Positions 1-7,774 of a DNA stretch of 64,000 nucleotides are shown here, in pieces. The stretch is from an uncultured Cohaesibacter sp. (GTDB lineage: Bacteria > Pseudomonadota > Alphaproteobacteria > Rhizobiales > Cohaesibacteraceae). The notes below the pieces were generated by a model. It had not been told where the DNA came from. It ran no database searches and worked only from the letters and a program-made list of their open reading frames with translations. Positions within the stretch are counted from its first letter, which is position 1. Every line of letters starts with the position of its first letter. A program made the position numbers and the translations under genes. The stretch is taken from assembly GCF_963677725.1 (NCBI RefSeq), contig NZ_OY782507.1, forward strand, positions 3,445,001 to 3,509,000, read 5' to 3'.

Positions 1-679
1 ATCCACGCGCTCTGTTCGTAAGATAGTCCGTAGCATTCTGCCCATGTTTGGAGAAAGTGTGACCGAATCTAGCCTTTGAAAGAGCAATGGTTGGACCAGC
101 TCTAAGGATAGTATGTAAACTGCGGGCAGCAAGCGCTGCCTCTCCTGCGCCTACAATGTAAGATCCGAGCTCAATTGCGGTTCGTACGTTTCTACGGGAT
201 TGGCTCTCATAAATTATATGCCGTTCTGCTTCTTGATAAGCGCGTGTACCTTTTGAATGGCCGTAGGTTTTCGCAACGGACTGTAGTCCGCGATGTCGTT
301 TCTTGTCGCTGCTATTTTCGCCATATCTTACAACATCGTCATATCCACCACCGTTCCTTAAAGGATCGCTTTTTGGGTTGCGGTAACTTACGTCATTATC
401 ATTATCGTTATCCCATCCCCCTGCGTGGTTGCTATGGCCATCGTTATCGGAATCATATCCATCGTGTGGATTCCCTGACCCAAAAGAATCATTGCCTCCG
501 GGATCCAGTCTATTTACAGGATCATTCTGACTATAGGCGTATCGATTAGTACCGACGCCGGGTTGGGTTGGATCGTACCAATCAGGTGATATGAAACGAG
601 CATTAGCCGTTGTGACTAAGGCGACGACAAATAGGAAACTTAGAAGAGACTTTTGAAGTAATGATCTGGCAGTCAGCAT
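1..679 (-). CDS. Orphan RHS-core tip with signal peptide and C-terminal toxin-like region (partial)
   Basis: Reading the minus strand from an ATG at 679 gives an open frame of 226 codons with no stop before the window edge. Residues 1-27 look like a Sec signal peptide (hydrophobic [14 protein letters not shown]). Directly after it comes [20 protein letters not shown] and [12 protein letters not shown], the conserved end of the RHS repeat-associated core that normally precedes a variable toxin. No RHS/YD shell precedes it, so this is a detached tip. A Gly/Asn/Asp-rich linker follows, then a segment ending [20 protein letters not shown], which resembles the start of a polymorphic toxin domain. 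The domain end and any immunity gene lie outside the window. RHS-tip identity is well supported; toxin activity is inferred. An AGG lies about 9 nt upstream of the start. Confidence 0.75.
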   Translation of the reverse strand, partial: MLTARSLLQKSLLSFLFVVALVTTANARFISPDWYDPTQPGVGTNRYAYSQNDPVNRLDPGGNDSFGSGNPHDGYDSDNDGHSNHAGGWDNDNDNDVSYRNPKSDPLRNGGGYDDVVRYGENSSDKKRHRGLQSVAKTYGHSKGTRAYQEAERHIIYESQSRRNVRTAIELGSYIVGAGEAALAARSLHTILRAGPTIALSKARFGHTFSKHGQNATDYLTNRARG

Positions 680-1192
680 GGTGGAACCTAACGCTTACAT
701 TGACTGAACTACGATATTAAATCAATCTAGAGTTGCCGACTTAATTATTTGAGTTCCACTCAAATCCTACAACTTTGGTGTTGCAAAAATCATGACTTTT
801 GCAACCATGCACGGAGCAGCATCTAGTAGGCTTGGTGCTCCCCCTAAGCTGCTATTTGAACAAATTGGACGAATGTCTCTTTTGTCCGCTTAGCTGAATT
901 CCTCAGGTTGGAAATGCTGCGGTTTGCGCGAATGGCAGCTTCCAGAATGCGGGCCTCCCGCCGAACGGCAGGTATCGGCCGCGATTACAAATCACGATGT
1001 GGATGAGTGATTTTGGATGATAATGCACTGCATTTGGCCTCATCGAGCCAGATTTGGAAAGGAAAAATAGGCAATTTCCAAAAGCAAAAGAATAGACCTT
1101 TGAGGTCGGACACTCCCAGTGATATTCCTCAAAATAAACAAAATTACAAATAAACTCCGGATTCCTTCAGAAGACAATTTCCGGCTATTCAA
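680..1192. other. Intergenic region, no gene seen
   Basis: This stretch separates the RHS-tip gene from the rhomboid gene. I see no convincing coding frame. It carries one copy of the dispersed intergenic repeat at about 925-1060. The rest is AT-rich and presumably holds promoters for both flanking genes, but none can be assigned. Confidence 0.6.
925..1060 (+). repeat. Dispersed intergenic repeat, copy 1
   Basis: It contains both modules of the family: AAATGCTGCGG...GCGAATGGCAGC, followed by CGGCCGCGATTACAAATCAC and GGATGAGTGATTTTGGATGA. It lies outside the tRNA-bounded element, so the family is not restricted to it. Confidence 0.55.
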
Positions 1193-1822
1193 ATGTGCCA
1201 AACCCTTAAGCCTTCAATCAAATCTGTATCCGCCATTCTTGCTTTGGCGACCATAGTTGCCTCAGTCTCGGTTGCATATGACGCAAATGGGAGCCTGTTT
1301 AGCACAGTCAGAGTTGCCGCACTCAGGGACTACGGTGGAACGACTTTTGCTGACATAAAGAATCTTGAACTATGGCGATTGATCACAGCCCAACTCGTTC
1401 ATGTCAAACAAGGCCATATGTTATATAATGCAGTTTGTCTTTTGCTTATCGGCTCTCTCGTGGAGAGCAAGATAGGCCCGGCCAGAGTACTCGTCATTTG
1501 GCTGTTTGCGGGAGGATTGGCAACCTATGTCAGCCCGATTGGGATAGAGGCTCCCTGGGATGTTGGAACCGGCGCATCTCAAGCTGTCTTTGCTTTGGCG
1601 GCAGTTGCTCTCGTTTTGATCTGTCATCGTGAAGTCAATCGGATGCGCGGGGTTGTTTTGGTCGCATTGGCCTTGATCCCTGGGCTGGCACTTGATTTCC
1701 TGACTGCAGGTTATCCTAAACCCGGGCATGCGGTGGCGATCGGTCTGGGAGGTTTATTGGGCTTGTTGTTTCACCACCATACGCGCTTACAGGGTGGCTC
1801 CCCCACAATTGGCAAGGCTTGA
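1193..1822 (+). CDS. Rhomboid-family intramembrane serine protease
   Basis: 209 residues, mostly hydrophobic, with about six membrane spans. The family features are visible: an N-terminal TM, an amphipathic ELWRLITAQLVH segment (about 59-70), a GHMLYN stretch (74-79), the catalytic GASQ motif with nucleophile Ser129, and a late TM carrying GHAVAIGLGGLLG with the partner His179. Rhomboids cleave substrate TM segments within the membrane. The length fits the minimal six-TM bacterial type, and the C-terminus is a short polar tail. The start has only a weak upstream ribosome-binding sequence. It is not in an obvious operon; the substrate is unknown. Confidence 0.85.
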   Translation: MCQTLKPSIKSVSAILALATIVASVSVAYDANGSLFSTVRVAALRDYGGTTFADIKNLELWRLITAQLVHVKQGHMLYNAVCLLLIGSLVESKIGPARVLVIWLFAGGLATYVSPIGIEAPWDVGTGASQAVFALAAVALVLICHREVNRMRGVVLVALALIPGLALDFLTAGYPKPGHAVAIGLGGLLGLLFHHHTRLQGGSPTIGKA

Positions 1823-1904
1823 TTTGGTGTTTCGGTCGGTGTCAGTCGTTTCTTTTGCTATGGCAAACTTCCAGTTTGAACGCGGTGAGGTCATCTGGTC
1901 GCTG

Positions 1905-1990
1905 AAAATGCAGCGGTTTGAATGAATGGCAGAAATGGGAAGCAGTCTTGCAGCAAGTGCCGACTGGCCAGAAATGTGCCAACCCGAACG
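1905..1990 (+). repeat. Dispersed intergenic repeat, half copy 2
   Basis: It matches only the first module (GAAAATGCAGCGG...AATGGCAGAAATGGGAAGC). The GGGCCGCGATTGCAAAT core is missing, so this is a truncated copy. Confidence 0.4.
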
Positions 1991-2490
1991 CTGCAGATCT
2001 ATCTATGAATAGACACCTGATTGGACCGACTTCAAATAGGCAAGAACTCTGTCAGATTTGCGCTCCGACACCAAATCAAACGCCGTTTTTCCGGCCCAAC
2101 CAGGAATTGGTTGATGTTTAAACCAAAGAGCCGCACGCTGATCAGATCCAGTCATCTCGCTTGCTAGGTTGAGGATGCTCATTAATGGGCGAGCTGCTTC
2201 ATCAAGTTTGAGCAAACCCGAGCGCCTATAAAATGCATGTCGATCAATGCCGGTCAACTTAGCCAACTCGGCCTGAGTGAGCCCAAGTTTCGTCGCGAAG
2301 CAAGCATTTGACGTGCATGCGAGACTATCCCATTCGGTGACCATCTTTCGAACGATTCAAGCCACTGGACCCGTGCAAGGTTTGCCGTAAGCCATCACCT
2401 AATGACAGAAGACGATCCAAATTGCTGCCGTCAGGTCGATGAAAGCAGCCGCTTCATTTGAACGACGGAAATGCGGAAGGATTCTGTGCC
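1975..2490. repeat. Left arm of ~0.5 kb imperfect inverted repeat
   Basis: Read on the minus strand, this matches 9965-10545 read on the plus strand. It covers the antitoxin gene and flanking DNA on both sides (for example TTGAATCGTTCGAAAGATGG, GCCGTCAGGTCGATGAAAGC, ACGACGGAAATGCGGAAG). The arms differ by scattered substitutions and by a deletion of about 70 bp in this copy near the antitoxin 5' end. Confidence 0.75.
2003..2344 (-). CDS. Xre/MbcA/ParS-type antitoxin-like protein, copy 1 (5' end rearranged)
   Basis: 113 residues: an N-terminal Xre-like HTH (about 17-45, LTQAELAKLTGIDRHAFYRR) and a C-terminal MbcA/ParS toxin-binding-type domain (about 70-113, ending in SDRVLAYLKSVQSGVYS). Such proteins normally neutralise a RES-domain toxin encoded next door. 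No RES gene is adjacent, so this is an orphan. The protein is about 85% identical by eye to the one at 10170-10514. Against that copy, about 70 bp is missing, fusing an upstream ATG (MVTEWDSLACTSNACF) directly to FATKLGL. It may use this new start or be non-functional. Confidence 0.7.
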   Translation of the reverse strand: MVTEWDSLACTSNACFATKLGLTQAELAKLTGIDRHAFYRRSGLLKLDEAARPLMSILNLASEMTGSDQRAALWFKHQPIPGWAGKTAFDLVSERKSDRVLAYLKSVQSGVYS

Positions 2491-2660
2491 ACAGATGCCG
2501 CCTAGTAAGTGGTCGGATTGGACCGGTTTTGGCGGGGGCAATTCAGTTTACTGTACGCGATTTGTACGGAATTGCAGAACATTTGAGCGTAATCTGGCGA
2601 TTCGCTTGGTCCAATAGAAATATGGAATTTCTAAAAACACCAATTATATCAATATGATAT

Positions 2661-2708
2661 TGGTGCACCCGACAGGATTCGAACCTGTGGCCTCTGCCTT
2701 CGGAGGGC
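2661..2708 (-). repeat. Duplicated 3' half of tRNA-Arg (candidate attachment site, left end of element)
   Basis: On the minus strand this reads anticodon loop/stem, variable region, T arm and acceptor 3' strand ending ACCA. It has no D arm or 5' acceptor strand, so it is not a functional tRNA. It matches 45 of 48 positions of 56867-56914. The three differences are the discriminator base and one T-stem pair, changed in a compensated way (C-G against G-C). Matching orientation with the intact tRNA-Arg beside an integrase gene fits the attachment-site duplication left by tyrosine-recombinase integration. Confidence 0.8.
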
Positions 2709-3169
2709 TAAGGTTCCCCTCTAGGTCCATTGAAATCATTGGGTTTTTGTCGTGAGGTCTGTGCCCGAAACATGTCGATTTGAGGCTATTTCATGGGCCA
2801 ATCATGGGCGCAGGATGCTTGCCTGTTTGTTGGGGCGGATGTCTGAATAGCCATTGCCTCGGCTCCCGCAAAACGATTGGGCTGTCTTCATGATGACCCT
2901 CACATGCGATTTCCTGCGCAGATATAGCATCAGTTTCGTTCAAACGCACGCGACAGAACAGAAGAGCCACTCCACAGGTGATCGCAATCGGGATTGGCAC
3001 GGCTCGTGTTGTTGTTTCTGTTCGCACCGTTCGTTGACAGATTTTCATCTGACAATCACACACTTCCATCCTTGATGAGAAATCTCGGTCCGGGTCTTGC
3101 CGATCAATGGGCATCGGTCGGACTGATGACCTCGTCGTGACTTCCCCACCAAACATTGGAGAAATTACC
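2709..3169. other. Intergenic left end of the element
   Basis: About 460 bp without a convincing gene. It starts at the partial tRNA and holds the candidate integrase arm sites at 2788-2812. The short frames here overlap each other and have no ribosome-binding sites. Confidence 0.5.
2788..2812 (+). promoter_or_regulatory. Candidate integrase arm-type site, left end
   Basis: A tandem pair of TCATGGGC octamers (TTTCATGGGCCA then ATCATGGGCGCA) lies 80 bp inside the left partial tRNA. The same doublet, with one extra base between octamers, lies at 56787-56812, 55 bp inside the intact tRNA. Paired short direct repeats flanking the core on both arms are what tyrosine integrases of this class bind; the assignment here is inferred from position and repetition. 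Confidence 0.6.
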
Positions 3170-3637
3170 ATGAAAGACCTTTTTATCAGCATGGGTTCTG
3201 ACGTCTGCGTCCAGAACTTTGTCGGCAGCACCGTGCAATGTCGCGAGCTACAGCCGGATGAAGTCGCCGGCGTCATTGCTGCGGCCAGAGAGCGAGGCGG
3301 AGAGATTACGGGCTTCTACAAATTTGCTTCTGAACTGTCAGACGAAAACCAACACGAGTTTCGGCAGATCCTAGTCGCGATGGAGGCAATCACCGGTGCG
3401 AGGCTGAACAGGGAATGCTTCTTTTCGGACTGGGACGATGACGATGATGATGACGGCTTTCCAAACATCAACTACATGCGGACTGTCACAGACACACAGA
3501 GCATGTTGGTCGTCGAATACTATTTTCAGCTCGATCTGAATGATCGCGACGGAGAATTACGAAAGGGAGAGCATTTTTCCGTTTCAACTGACTATATGAC
3601 CTTCTATCTGTTTGAGCATGTCGCTGCTTCTCAATAG
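3170..3637 (+). CDS. Hypothetical acidic protein
   Basis: 155 residues from ATG 3170, chosen over an ATG at 3107 because GGAGAA sits 7 nt upstream. I do not recognise a family. The N-terminus is MKDLFISMGSDVCVQNFVGS, followed by a region likely to be mixed alpha/beta, and an unusual run of Asp (SDWDDDDDDDG) near residue 90. There is no signal peptide or TM segment. The gene stands alone on the plus strand, the first complete gene inside the left end of the element. Confidence 0.6.
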   Translation: MKDLFISMGSDVCVQNFVGSTVQCRELQPDEVAGVIAAARERGGEITGFYKFASELSDENQHEFRQILVAMEAITGARLNRECFFSDWDDDDDDDGFPNINYMRTVTDTQSMLVVEYYFQLDLNDRDGELRKGEHFSVSTDYMTFYLFEHVAASQ

Positions 3638-3777
3638 TGGGAGCTGATGATTGAATATGGTATGGAAACCCGGGCCTATCGCCCCATTCGGGTTCAACGC
3701 CTTGGGGGTGACTTGTTTTCGTACGATGGATAGAAGCGGCCGACTGGATGTGCCTTGGCGCGAGGAAGGACAGAGCA

Positions 3778-4062
3778 ATGCAGAAAACATCGAATATCCT
3801 GATGGATCATTTGCCAAACCCTCATCCTGGTGAAGTTCTGTCGGAAGAATTTCTGAAGCCTATGAACCTGAGCCAGGATGCTCTTGCACGGGCCGTTCAA
3901 GCTCCTTGCAGTCATATTGAAGAAGTCGTTCTTGGGAAACGTGCGATTTCTGAAGATATGGATCGACGACTTGCTCGGCACTTTGGTCTGTTGGAGGGCT
4001 TTTTCCTCGGACTGCAATCTGATTATGATCTGTTGGAACACCAGCGCGATATAGTCAAATGA
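3778..4062 (+). CDS. higA: HigA-family antitoxin-like HTH protein
   Basis: 94 residues from ATG 3778, preceded by GAGGAAGGACAGAGCA; an ATG 30 nt upstream lacks a ribosome-binding site. The opening DHLPNPHPGEVLSEEFLKPM is the hallmark start of HigA/VapI addiction-module antitoxins. An HTH follows (LSQDALARAVQAP) and then the conserved DMDRRLARHFGL...GFFLGLQSDYDL region. HigA normally binds a HigB mRNA-interferase encoded just upstream. No HigB frame is visible here, so it is an orphan or a solo regulator. Confidence 0.8.
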   Translation: MQKTSNILMDHLPNPHPGEVLSEEFLKPMNLSQDALARAVQAPCSHIEEVVLGKRAISEDMDRRLARHFGLLEGFFLGLQSDYDLLEHQRDIVK

Positions 4063-4084
4063 TCTTCGCGTCATTGCTTCCGGT

Positions 4085-4357
4085 TCAGGAAATGCCATAG
4101 AGCAAATAATGGGTGCAGTTCCGGCCAATCTTCTCGATGTGAAAGCCAAAATCTCGGAACTTGTTCAGAGAAGCCTTGCAGACAAAGAGATGATCATCGC
4201 CAAAGGTAGGCCGCTCGTGTGACGCATCAAGTACGAAGTAGATTCCCTTCCTCGCAGGTTGGGCTTCTATAAGGCGGTTGGTCTTGCTATAGGCGCAGGG
4301 TGCTTCAGTCTGAATTCCATAGAAGCTATTGTTCCCTGATTTCTGCCAATATCTCAT
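4085..4357 (-). CDS. Small hypothetical protein, last gene of the DUF4258/UDG/DnaQ operon
   Basis: 90 residues. The start overlaps the 3' end of the upstream exonuclease gene by 32 bp in a different frame, which suggests translational coupling. No known domain is recognised; the sequence is soluble and basic (KGIYFVLDASHERPTFGDDH in the middle). Its position as last gene of an otherwise tight operon is the main reason to accept it. It could instead be a chance frame. Confidence 0.45.
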   Translation of the reverse strand: MRYWQKSGNNSFYGIQTEAPCAYSKTNRLIEAQPARKGIYFVLDASHERPTFGDDHLFVCKASLNKFRDFGFHIEKIGRNCTHYLLYGIS

Positions 4358-5363
4358 TCAGTTCAGCAACTGTTGCCAAGGCAAAACAGGTAAGATCGCT
4401 TGCATTGAGTTGGGGCATCTTCTTTAAGGCAGAGTGACGTCCGCTGCCTGCTGGGCTGAAACGTGATTGAATATGGCTTCTTGATGCCTTGGGAACCAAC
4501 TGCTCTAGCACCCAAAGGTTTGCAGGCGAGCGCTCATCTTTTTGGAACATGAGTTCGCAAAGCTTGCCACTGGATGTAGAGAAAACATAGCGATTTGCAT
4601 ACACAGCTTGGTGCCCACTACCGTGCTCCTCTGCAATGGCATTCAACTTCTCCATAATTTGGGCTTTGAGTTGCATACGGGTTGAGAGTGTCCGCTTCAC
4701 TCGCTTTTGCGGAGTCGTCTGCTTTGAAGGAATAGCCATACCGATGGATGAGTTCGAGGACTGTAGATGTTGTGAAGTGGTTGTCTGGGGAACAAGGCTC
4801 TTTCCCATGTGCTGTTCGGCCCTGAGGATGATTTCGGCCGCCGCCCGAGCATCTTCTTCTCCGTCGTGATGGCGGAATCGCAGGTTCAGATGCTCCTTTA
4901 GCGATGCAAGGCCGTATCCTCCATTGCCTTTCAACTCAGGCCAAGCCAGCTTGGCGATCTGGATGCTGTCACGCCAGTCCCAGTCCGGATGAGACAAGCC
5001 GTTCGCGGCACAAGCGGCGTTTATGGCGCTGCGGTCAAAACTGCTGTGTTGGAACACAGTATGCCCATCCAAATGGGGCAGAAGAAGCCTTAGCACATCT
5101 GGAAAACTTGGAGCGTCTTGAACATGAGACTGTGTGATCTTGTGAACCCAAGTGCAGCTCCAATTGTCGGTGCATGGATTGATGTAACTGGACCATGTGT
5201 TCATACGGTCATCGATGCAGACGCAAGCTATGCCGATCTGGCAAATGCTTGATCGATCATTGTTGGCAGTTTCCACGTCAAGGGCGATAAAGCGGAAGGG
5301 GCCACTGGGAAATGGATTGCACTTCAACGTGTCTTCGGAAAGGTTCTGAAAAAGATTTGGCAT
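4326..5363 (-). CDS. DnaQ-like DEDDh 3'-5' exonuclease with C-terminal extension
   Basis: 345 residues. Residues 22-185 form an exonuclease fold of the DNA polymerase III epsilon type. All five catalytic positions are visible: Asp29 and Glu31 in ALDVET, Asp110 in SSFDRSA, His166 and Asp171 in RFRHHDGEEDA. The enzyme should degrade single strands 3'-5' using two metal ions. The C-terminal ~150 residues (a basic linker, then a domain around QAVYANRYVFSTSSGKLCEL) are unassigned and might bind nucleic acid or a partner. It lies 96 bp downstream of the HTH gene, in an operon with a uracil-DNA-glycosylase-like gene, suggesting a DNA-damage or defence role rather than replication. Confidence 0.8.
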   Translation of the reverse strand: MPNLFQNLSEDTLKCNPFPSGPFRFIALDVETANNDRSSICQIGIACVCIDDRMNTWSSYINPCTDNWSCTWVHKITQSHVQDAPSFPDVLRLLLPHLDGHTVFQHSSFDRSAINAACAANGLSHPDWDWRDSIQIAKLAWPELKGNGGYGLASLKEHLNLRFRHHDGEEDARAAAEIILRAEQHMGKSLVPQTTTSQHLQSSNSSIGMAIPSKQTTPQKRVKRTLSTRMQLKAQIMEKLNAIAEEHGSGHQAVYANRYVFSTSSGKLCELMFQKDERSPANLWVLEQLVPKASRSHIQSRFSPAGSGRHSALKKMPQLNASDLTCFALATVAELNEILAEIREQ

Positions 5364-5459
5364 GTCAGCTTATTCAATCTAGGTGTGGTCTGGTCGCACG
5401 GGCTGGGTGCTTACTAGCAAGCCCGTGTCTGGTTTCATTCCAATGCTTGTTGAGCGTCG

Positions 5460-6422
5460 TCATGCATCTGTGGTTTCGAGGGACAGGATATGTCTAACTG
5501 CCATACCAATGAAATCTGGGAGCGGTACAGAAAGTGCTTTTGCCAATGAACGCAGTGCATCAATGTCGAGCTTTGTAGGCTTTCCACCGAGCAGGTTCTT
5601 TAGCCATTCGCGATCCACTCCGGCTTCTGAGGCAATCTGGTCTGTCTTGAGTTCCGTCAAGCTGATCAGGCTTGCTACCTTGGCTGGAAAATCAATATCT
5701 TCTTCACCCAAGACTGTCGAAGCCATTTCACTTTTGTCTCGCGTTTCTCCCGTTGGACGCTGAGGGATGAAACCTCTGCGACGGGTGAGCCATGCTTTGG
5801 CACTGGAAGCGTTCAGCAAAAAGGTTTTGGGGTCGTGTTTGTCTTCAGGCTTTTGATTGACTTTCTCCAACTTGAAGCCTTCTTTGCTAAGAGAGGTTCT
5901 CACCGCTGGGACCGTCATGTTCGCTAAGAGGGACAGTTGATGGATGTTTAGATTGTGATCCCCTTCAAATAGAAGCATTCGAGCGTAGAATGTTTCCAAC
6001 ATACGCCTCAAGGGCATTTCCTCAGTTTTGCTAAATGGCGTGGGATCTCCTTCCCATTTACTTTGAGGAAAGCACATTAGAAGATACTCAACTTCTCCCC
6101 ATCTATCCATGTGCGTTTCAACGGGAAAGCACAGTTCCTCGACGCCATCAAGCTGATATGCATAGATATAGGCGTCGCGTGCAATGTGATAGAGATTATG
6201 GCGCCTAATATCGATCTTGGCTCGGGATTCGTCGCTCAGGTCATCTGCAGTTTCAAGTTCAGCGAAATCGATTCCGAGATAGATTTCGTCCACTTTGGAA
6301 TTTGATTGATGGAGGCATGGGCCATACATTGAGAGCATTGCGGCTTGGGCAATGATAGCGTCTTTGATCTGATCCTCAATCAGTTCCCACGAGTATGGAA
6401 TTTCTCCAGCTTTTTTTATCAT
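5460..6422 (-). CDS. Hypothetical protein with C-terminal Xre-like helix-turn-helix
   Basis: 320 residues. The N-terminal 200 residues are not recognised (acidic, probably helical, with GIDFAELETADDLSDESRAK and a stretch LHQLSLLANMTVPAVRTSL that itself resembles an HTH). Residues ~250-305 look like an Xre-type HTH (TDQIASEAGVDREWLKNLLG...LRSLAKALSVPLPDFI). The start ATG overlaps the stop of the upstream glycosylase-like gene by 4 bp (ATGA), so the two are translationally coupled. It could be the operon's DNA-binding or regulatory subunit. The function is unproven. Confidence 0.7.
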   Translation of the reverse strand: MIKKAGEIPYSWELIEDQIKDAIIAQAAMLSMYGPCLHQSNSKVDEIYLGIDFAELETADDLSDESRAKIDIRRHNLYHIARDAYIYAYQLDGVEELCFPVETHMDRWGEVEYLLMCFPQSKWEGDPTPFSKTEEMPLRRMLETFYARMLLFEGDHNLNIHQLSLLANMTVPAVRTSLSKEGFKLEKVNQKPEDKHDPKTFLLNASSAKAWLTRRRGFIPQRPTGETRDKSEMASTVLGEEDIDFPAKVASLISLTELKTDQIASEAGVDREWLKNLLGGKPTKLDIDALRSLAKALSVPLPDFIGMAVRHILSLETTDA

Positions 6423-7204
6423 GCTGCCACTCCTTCAAGTCGGGCAATCTGAGTTTTGAGCTTGCTTGCTGCTGACAATAGCTTCTCTGCGTTTGTTTGT
6501 CGTGAAGCCAAAGCTGGCGCTTTCCGACCTAGAAATACGGCAACTCGTTCTGCATTTGCTCCACTGGGATGAGGCATGCCTGACAATATATGGTCTGACT
6601 TCAGTCTATGCATGGTTACAAGGTGCTTTACAGCCTCTTCTGCCTTCGGACCAAGAGGTAACCACAATGCCGATGGCAAAAGATCGGCCTCCTCGGCTAG
6701 TTGGGTCTCGACCATCTGGCGCAGAAGCGGTGTTTTTAGCATTGCTGGCGTGCAATTGTAGTTTTTGCCGTCAACAAATGTCGGATATCGTAATGCGGAC
6801 GTGAAGTGAATGTCTGTTGACCCGGGTGCGAACATCTCTGAAGTGCTCACAATCCCGAAATGTTGGGCGACACCAATATGGTCAAGCATCGCAATAAGGT
6901 TGTTCCTGATGGGGCCGCTGAAACTGCCGGTCAGCTTGGCTGCCTGTAAAGTTCCTTCAAGGGTTGCGCCGTTTTTCTTGGCTAGGAACGCAGCATTCAA
7001 TGCGTTGATTGCCTGCGTCATGCCAGGCGTAATGCCTACGACAACAAGTTTCGCTTTAACCGCCACGTGATCAAATGGTGCGTAGCAAATCTTGATGTTG
7101 TCTGTCTGGCCAAGAAGGAACTCTGGACGGTCCAACAAATGCTTTGATGTATCGGCTTTGATTTGCGGGAGTAGGGTTCTGGCAATGGAAAGGTTCTGTT
7201 CCAA
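6419..7204 (-). CDS. Uracil-DNA-glycosylase-superfamily-like protein
   Basis: 261 residues, probably from a TTG start with AAAGGA upstream. Three superfamily-like signatures are visible: motif A in VVVGITPGMTQA (55-65), a central ALWLPLGPKAEEAV stretch (179-192), and motif B MPHPSGANAER (210-220), comparable to the HPSP/HPS loop that grips the flipped base. Ordinary UDGs have a catalytic Asp or Asn after motif A; here Met-Thr-Gln follows Gly-61, so the base specificity cannot be assumed. The gene is coupled to an HTH gene and lies upstream of a DnaQ-like exonuclease. Some enzymes of this superfamily act in antiphage defence by removing modified bases; that is a possibility here, not a demonstration. 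Confidence 0.7.
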   Translation of the reverse strand: MEQNLSIARTLLPQIKADTSKHLLDRPEFLLGQTDNIKICYAPFDHVAVKAKLVVVGITPGMTQAINALNAAFLAKKNGATLEGTLQAAKLTGSFSGPIRNNLIAMLDHIGVAQHFGIVSTSEMFAPGSTDIHFTSALRYPTFVDGKNYNCTPAMLKTPLLRQMVETQLAEEADLLPSALWLPLGPKAEEAVKHLVTMHRLKSDHILSGMPHPSGANAERVAVFLGRKAPALASRQTNAEKLLSAASKLKTQIARLEGVAA

Positions 7205-7230
7205 AGTAGTATTCCTTTTGTTGCAATAAA

Positions 7231-7497
7231 TCAGTGGCGGAAGCGGCGCGTGCGCCGAGCGACCGTAACTATCTGCTCTTCGTTATCCACTATGAGGTAG
7301 GTACCGCTATAGCGACACAGCTCGTGTCGGCGACGGACCTTGTCCTCAGCGGCCAAGTCAATAGCCTTCCTGTCTAGGGTGAGACTCAGCAATCCTCGAG
7401 AAGGGTGCGGAGATCCAAACTCATATATCGCGTCCATCACATGCATAGGGATGTTGCGCTTGATGGATCGGTGTTCTGCGTGACGGGTCAGATGCAT
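7231..7497 (-). CDS. DUF4258 domain protein
   Basis: 88 residues with GGAG upstream. It opens MHLTRHAEHRSIKRNI and closes with YLIVDNEEQIVTVARRTRRF, the two conserved ends of DUF4258. This small family often sits in toxin-antitoxin-like pairs and is related to RelE/BrnT-like folds. It is the first gene of the minus-strand operon running down to 4085, with 26 bp before the glycosylase-like gene. A large perfect palindrome lies just upstream. It might be a toxin or an autoregulator; neither is shown by sequence. Confidence 0.7.
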   Translation of the reverse strand: MHLTRHAEHRSIKRNIPMHVMDAIYEFGSPHPSRGLLSLTLDRKAIDLAAEDKVRRRHELCRYSGTYLIVDNEEQIVTVARRTRRFRH

Positions 7498-7547
7498 GAT
7501 TTTCTCCAGATGATGGAGATAACATATCTTAGTTACTTTTTTGTCAA

Positions 7548-7588
7548 CACTAAAATGATATAGATGACATATCTATATCATTTTAGTG
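7548..7588. promoter_or_regulatory. Perfect 18-bp inverted repeat upstream of DUF4258 operon
   Basis: CACTAAAATGATATAGAT, a 5-nt spacer, then the exact complement. It is 51 bp upstream of the DUF4258 start. A diverged partial copy of the right half lies nearby (ATAACATATCTTAG against GACATATCTATA). It is AT-rich and has no T-tract specific to one strand, so an operator for the operon is likelier than a terminator. Confidence 0.6.
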
Positions 7589-7679
7589 AGTTTCGGAATT
7601 CTGATGTTTTGCACCTTGAGGAATTGTGAATAGAGGCTCGTGGCAACGGCGGAGTAAAACTAACGATGACGCAGAGCGG

Positions 7680-7718
7680 CACACATACACCATTTACGCA
7701 TTATTTGGTGTATGTGTG
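7680..7718. promoter_or_regulatory. Candidate HipB operator 1 (13-bp inverted repeat)
   Basis: CACACATACACCA and its exact complement TGGTGTATGTGTG are separated by 13 nt, upstream of hipB. The inner CACCA/TGGTG words recur in the second site at 7775-7792. Confidence 0.5.
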
Positions 7719-7774
7719 CATCATTTTGTGGTTAGGGAGAATTTGGTTGGTGATTTTCTGAGCGATAACGAGTA

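Noticed and set aside
175-549. 124-codon plus-strand frame at the left edge
   Set aside because: It is antisense to the RHS-tip gene, which has recognisable family motifs and a signal peptide.
2661-2708. A functional second tRNA-Arg gene
   Set aside because: The 5' acceptor strand and D arm are missing; sequence diverges immediately after the anticodon-stem region.
2791-3276. 161-codon minus-strand frame
   Set aside because: It overlaps the start of the better-supported plus-strand gene at 3170 and crosses the TCATGGGC sites; Cys/Thr/Arg-rich composition is typical of a shadow frame.
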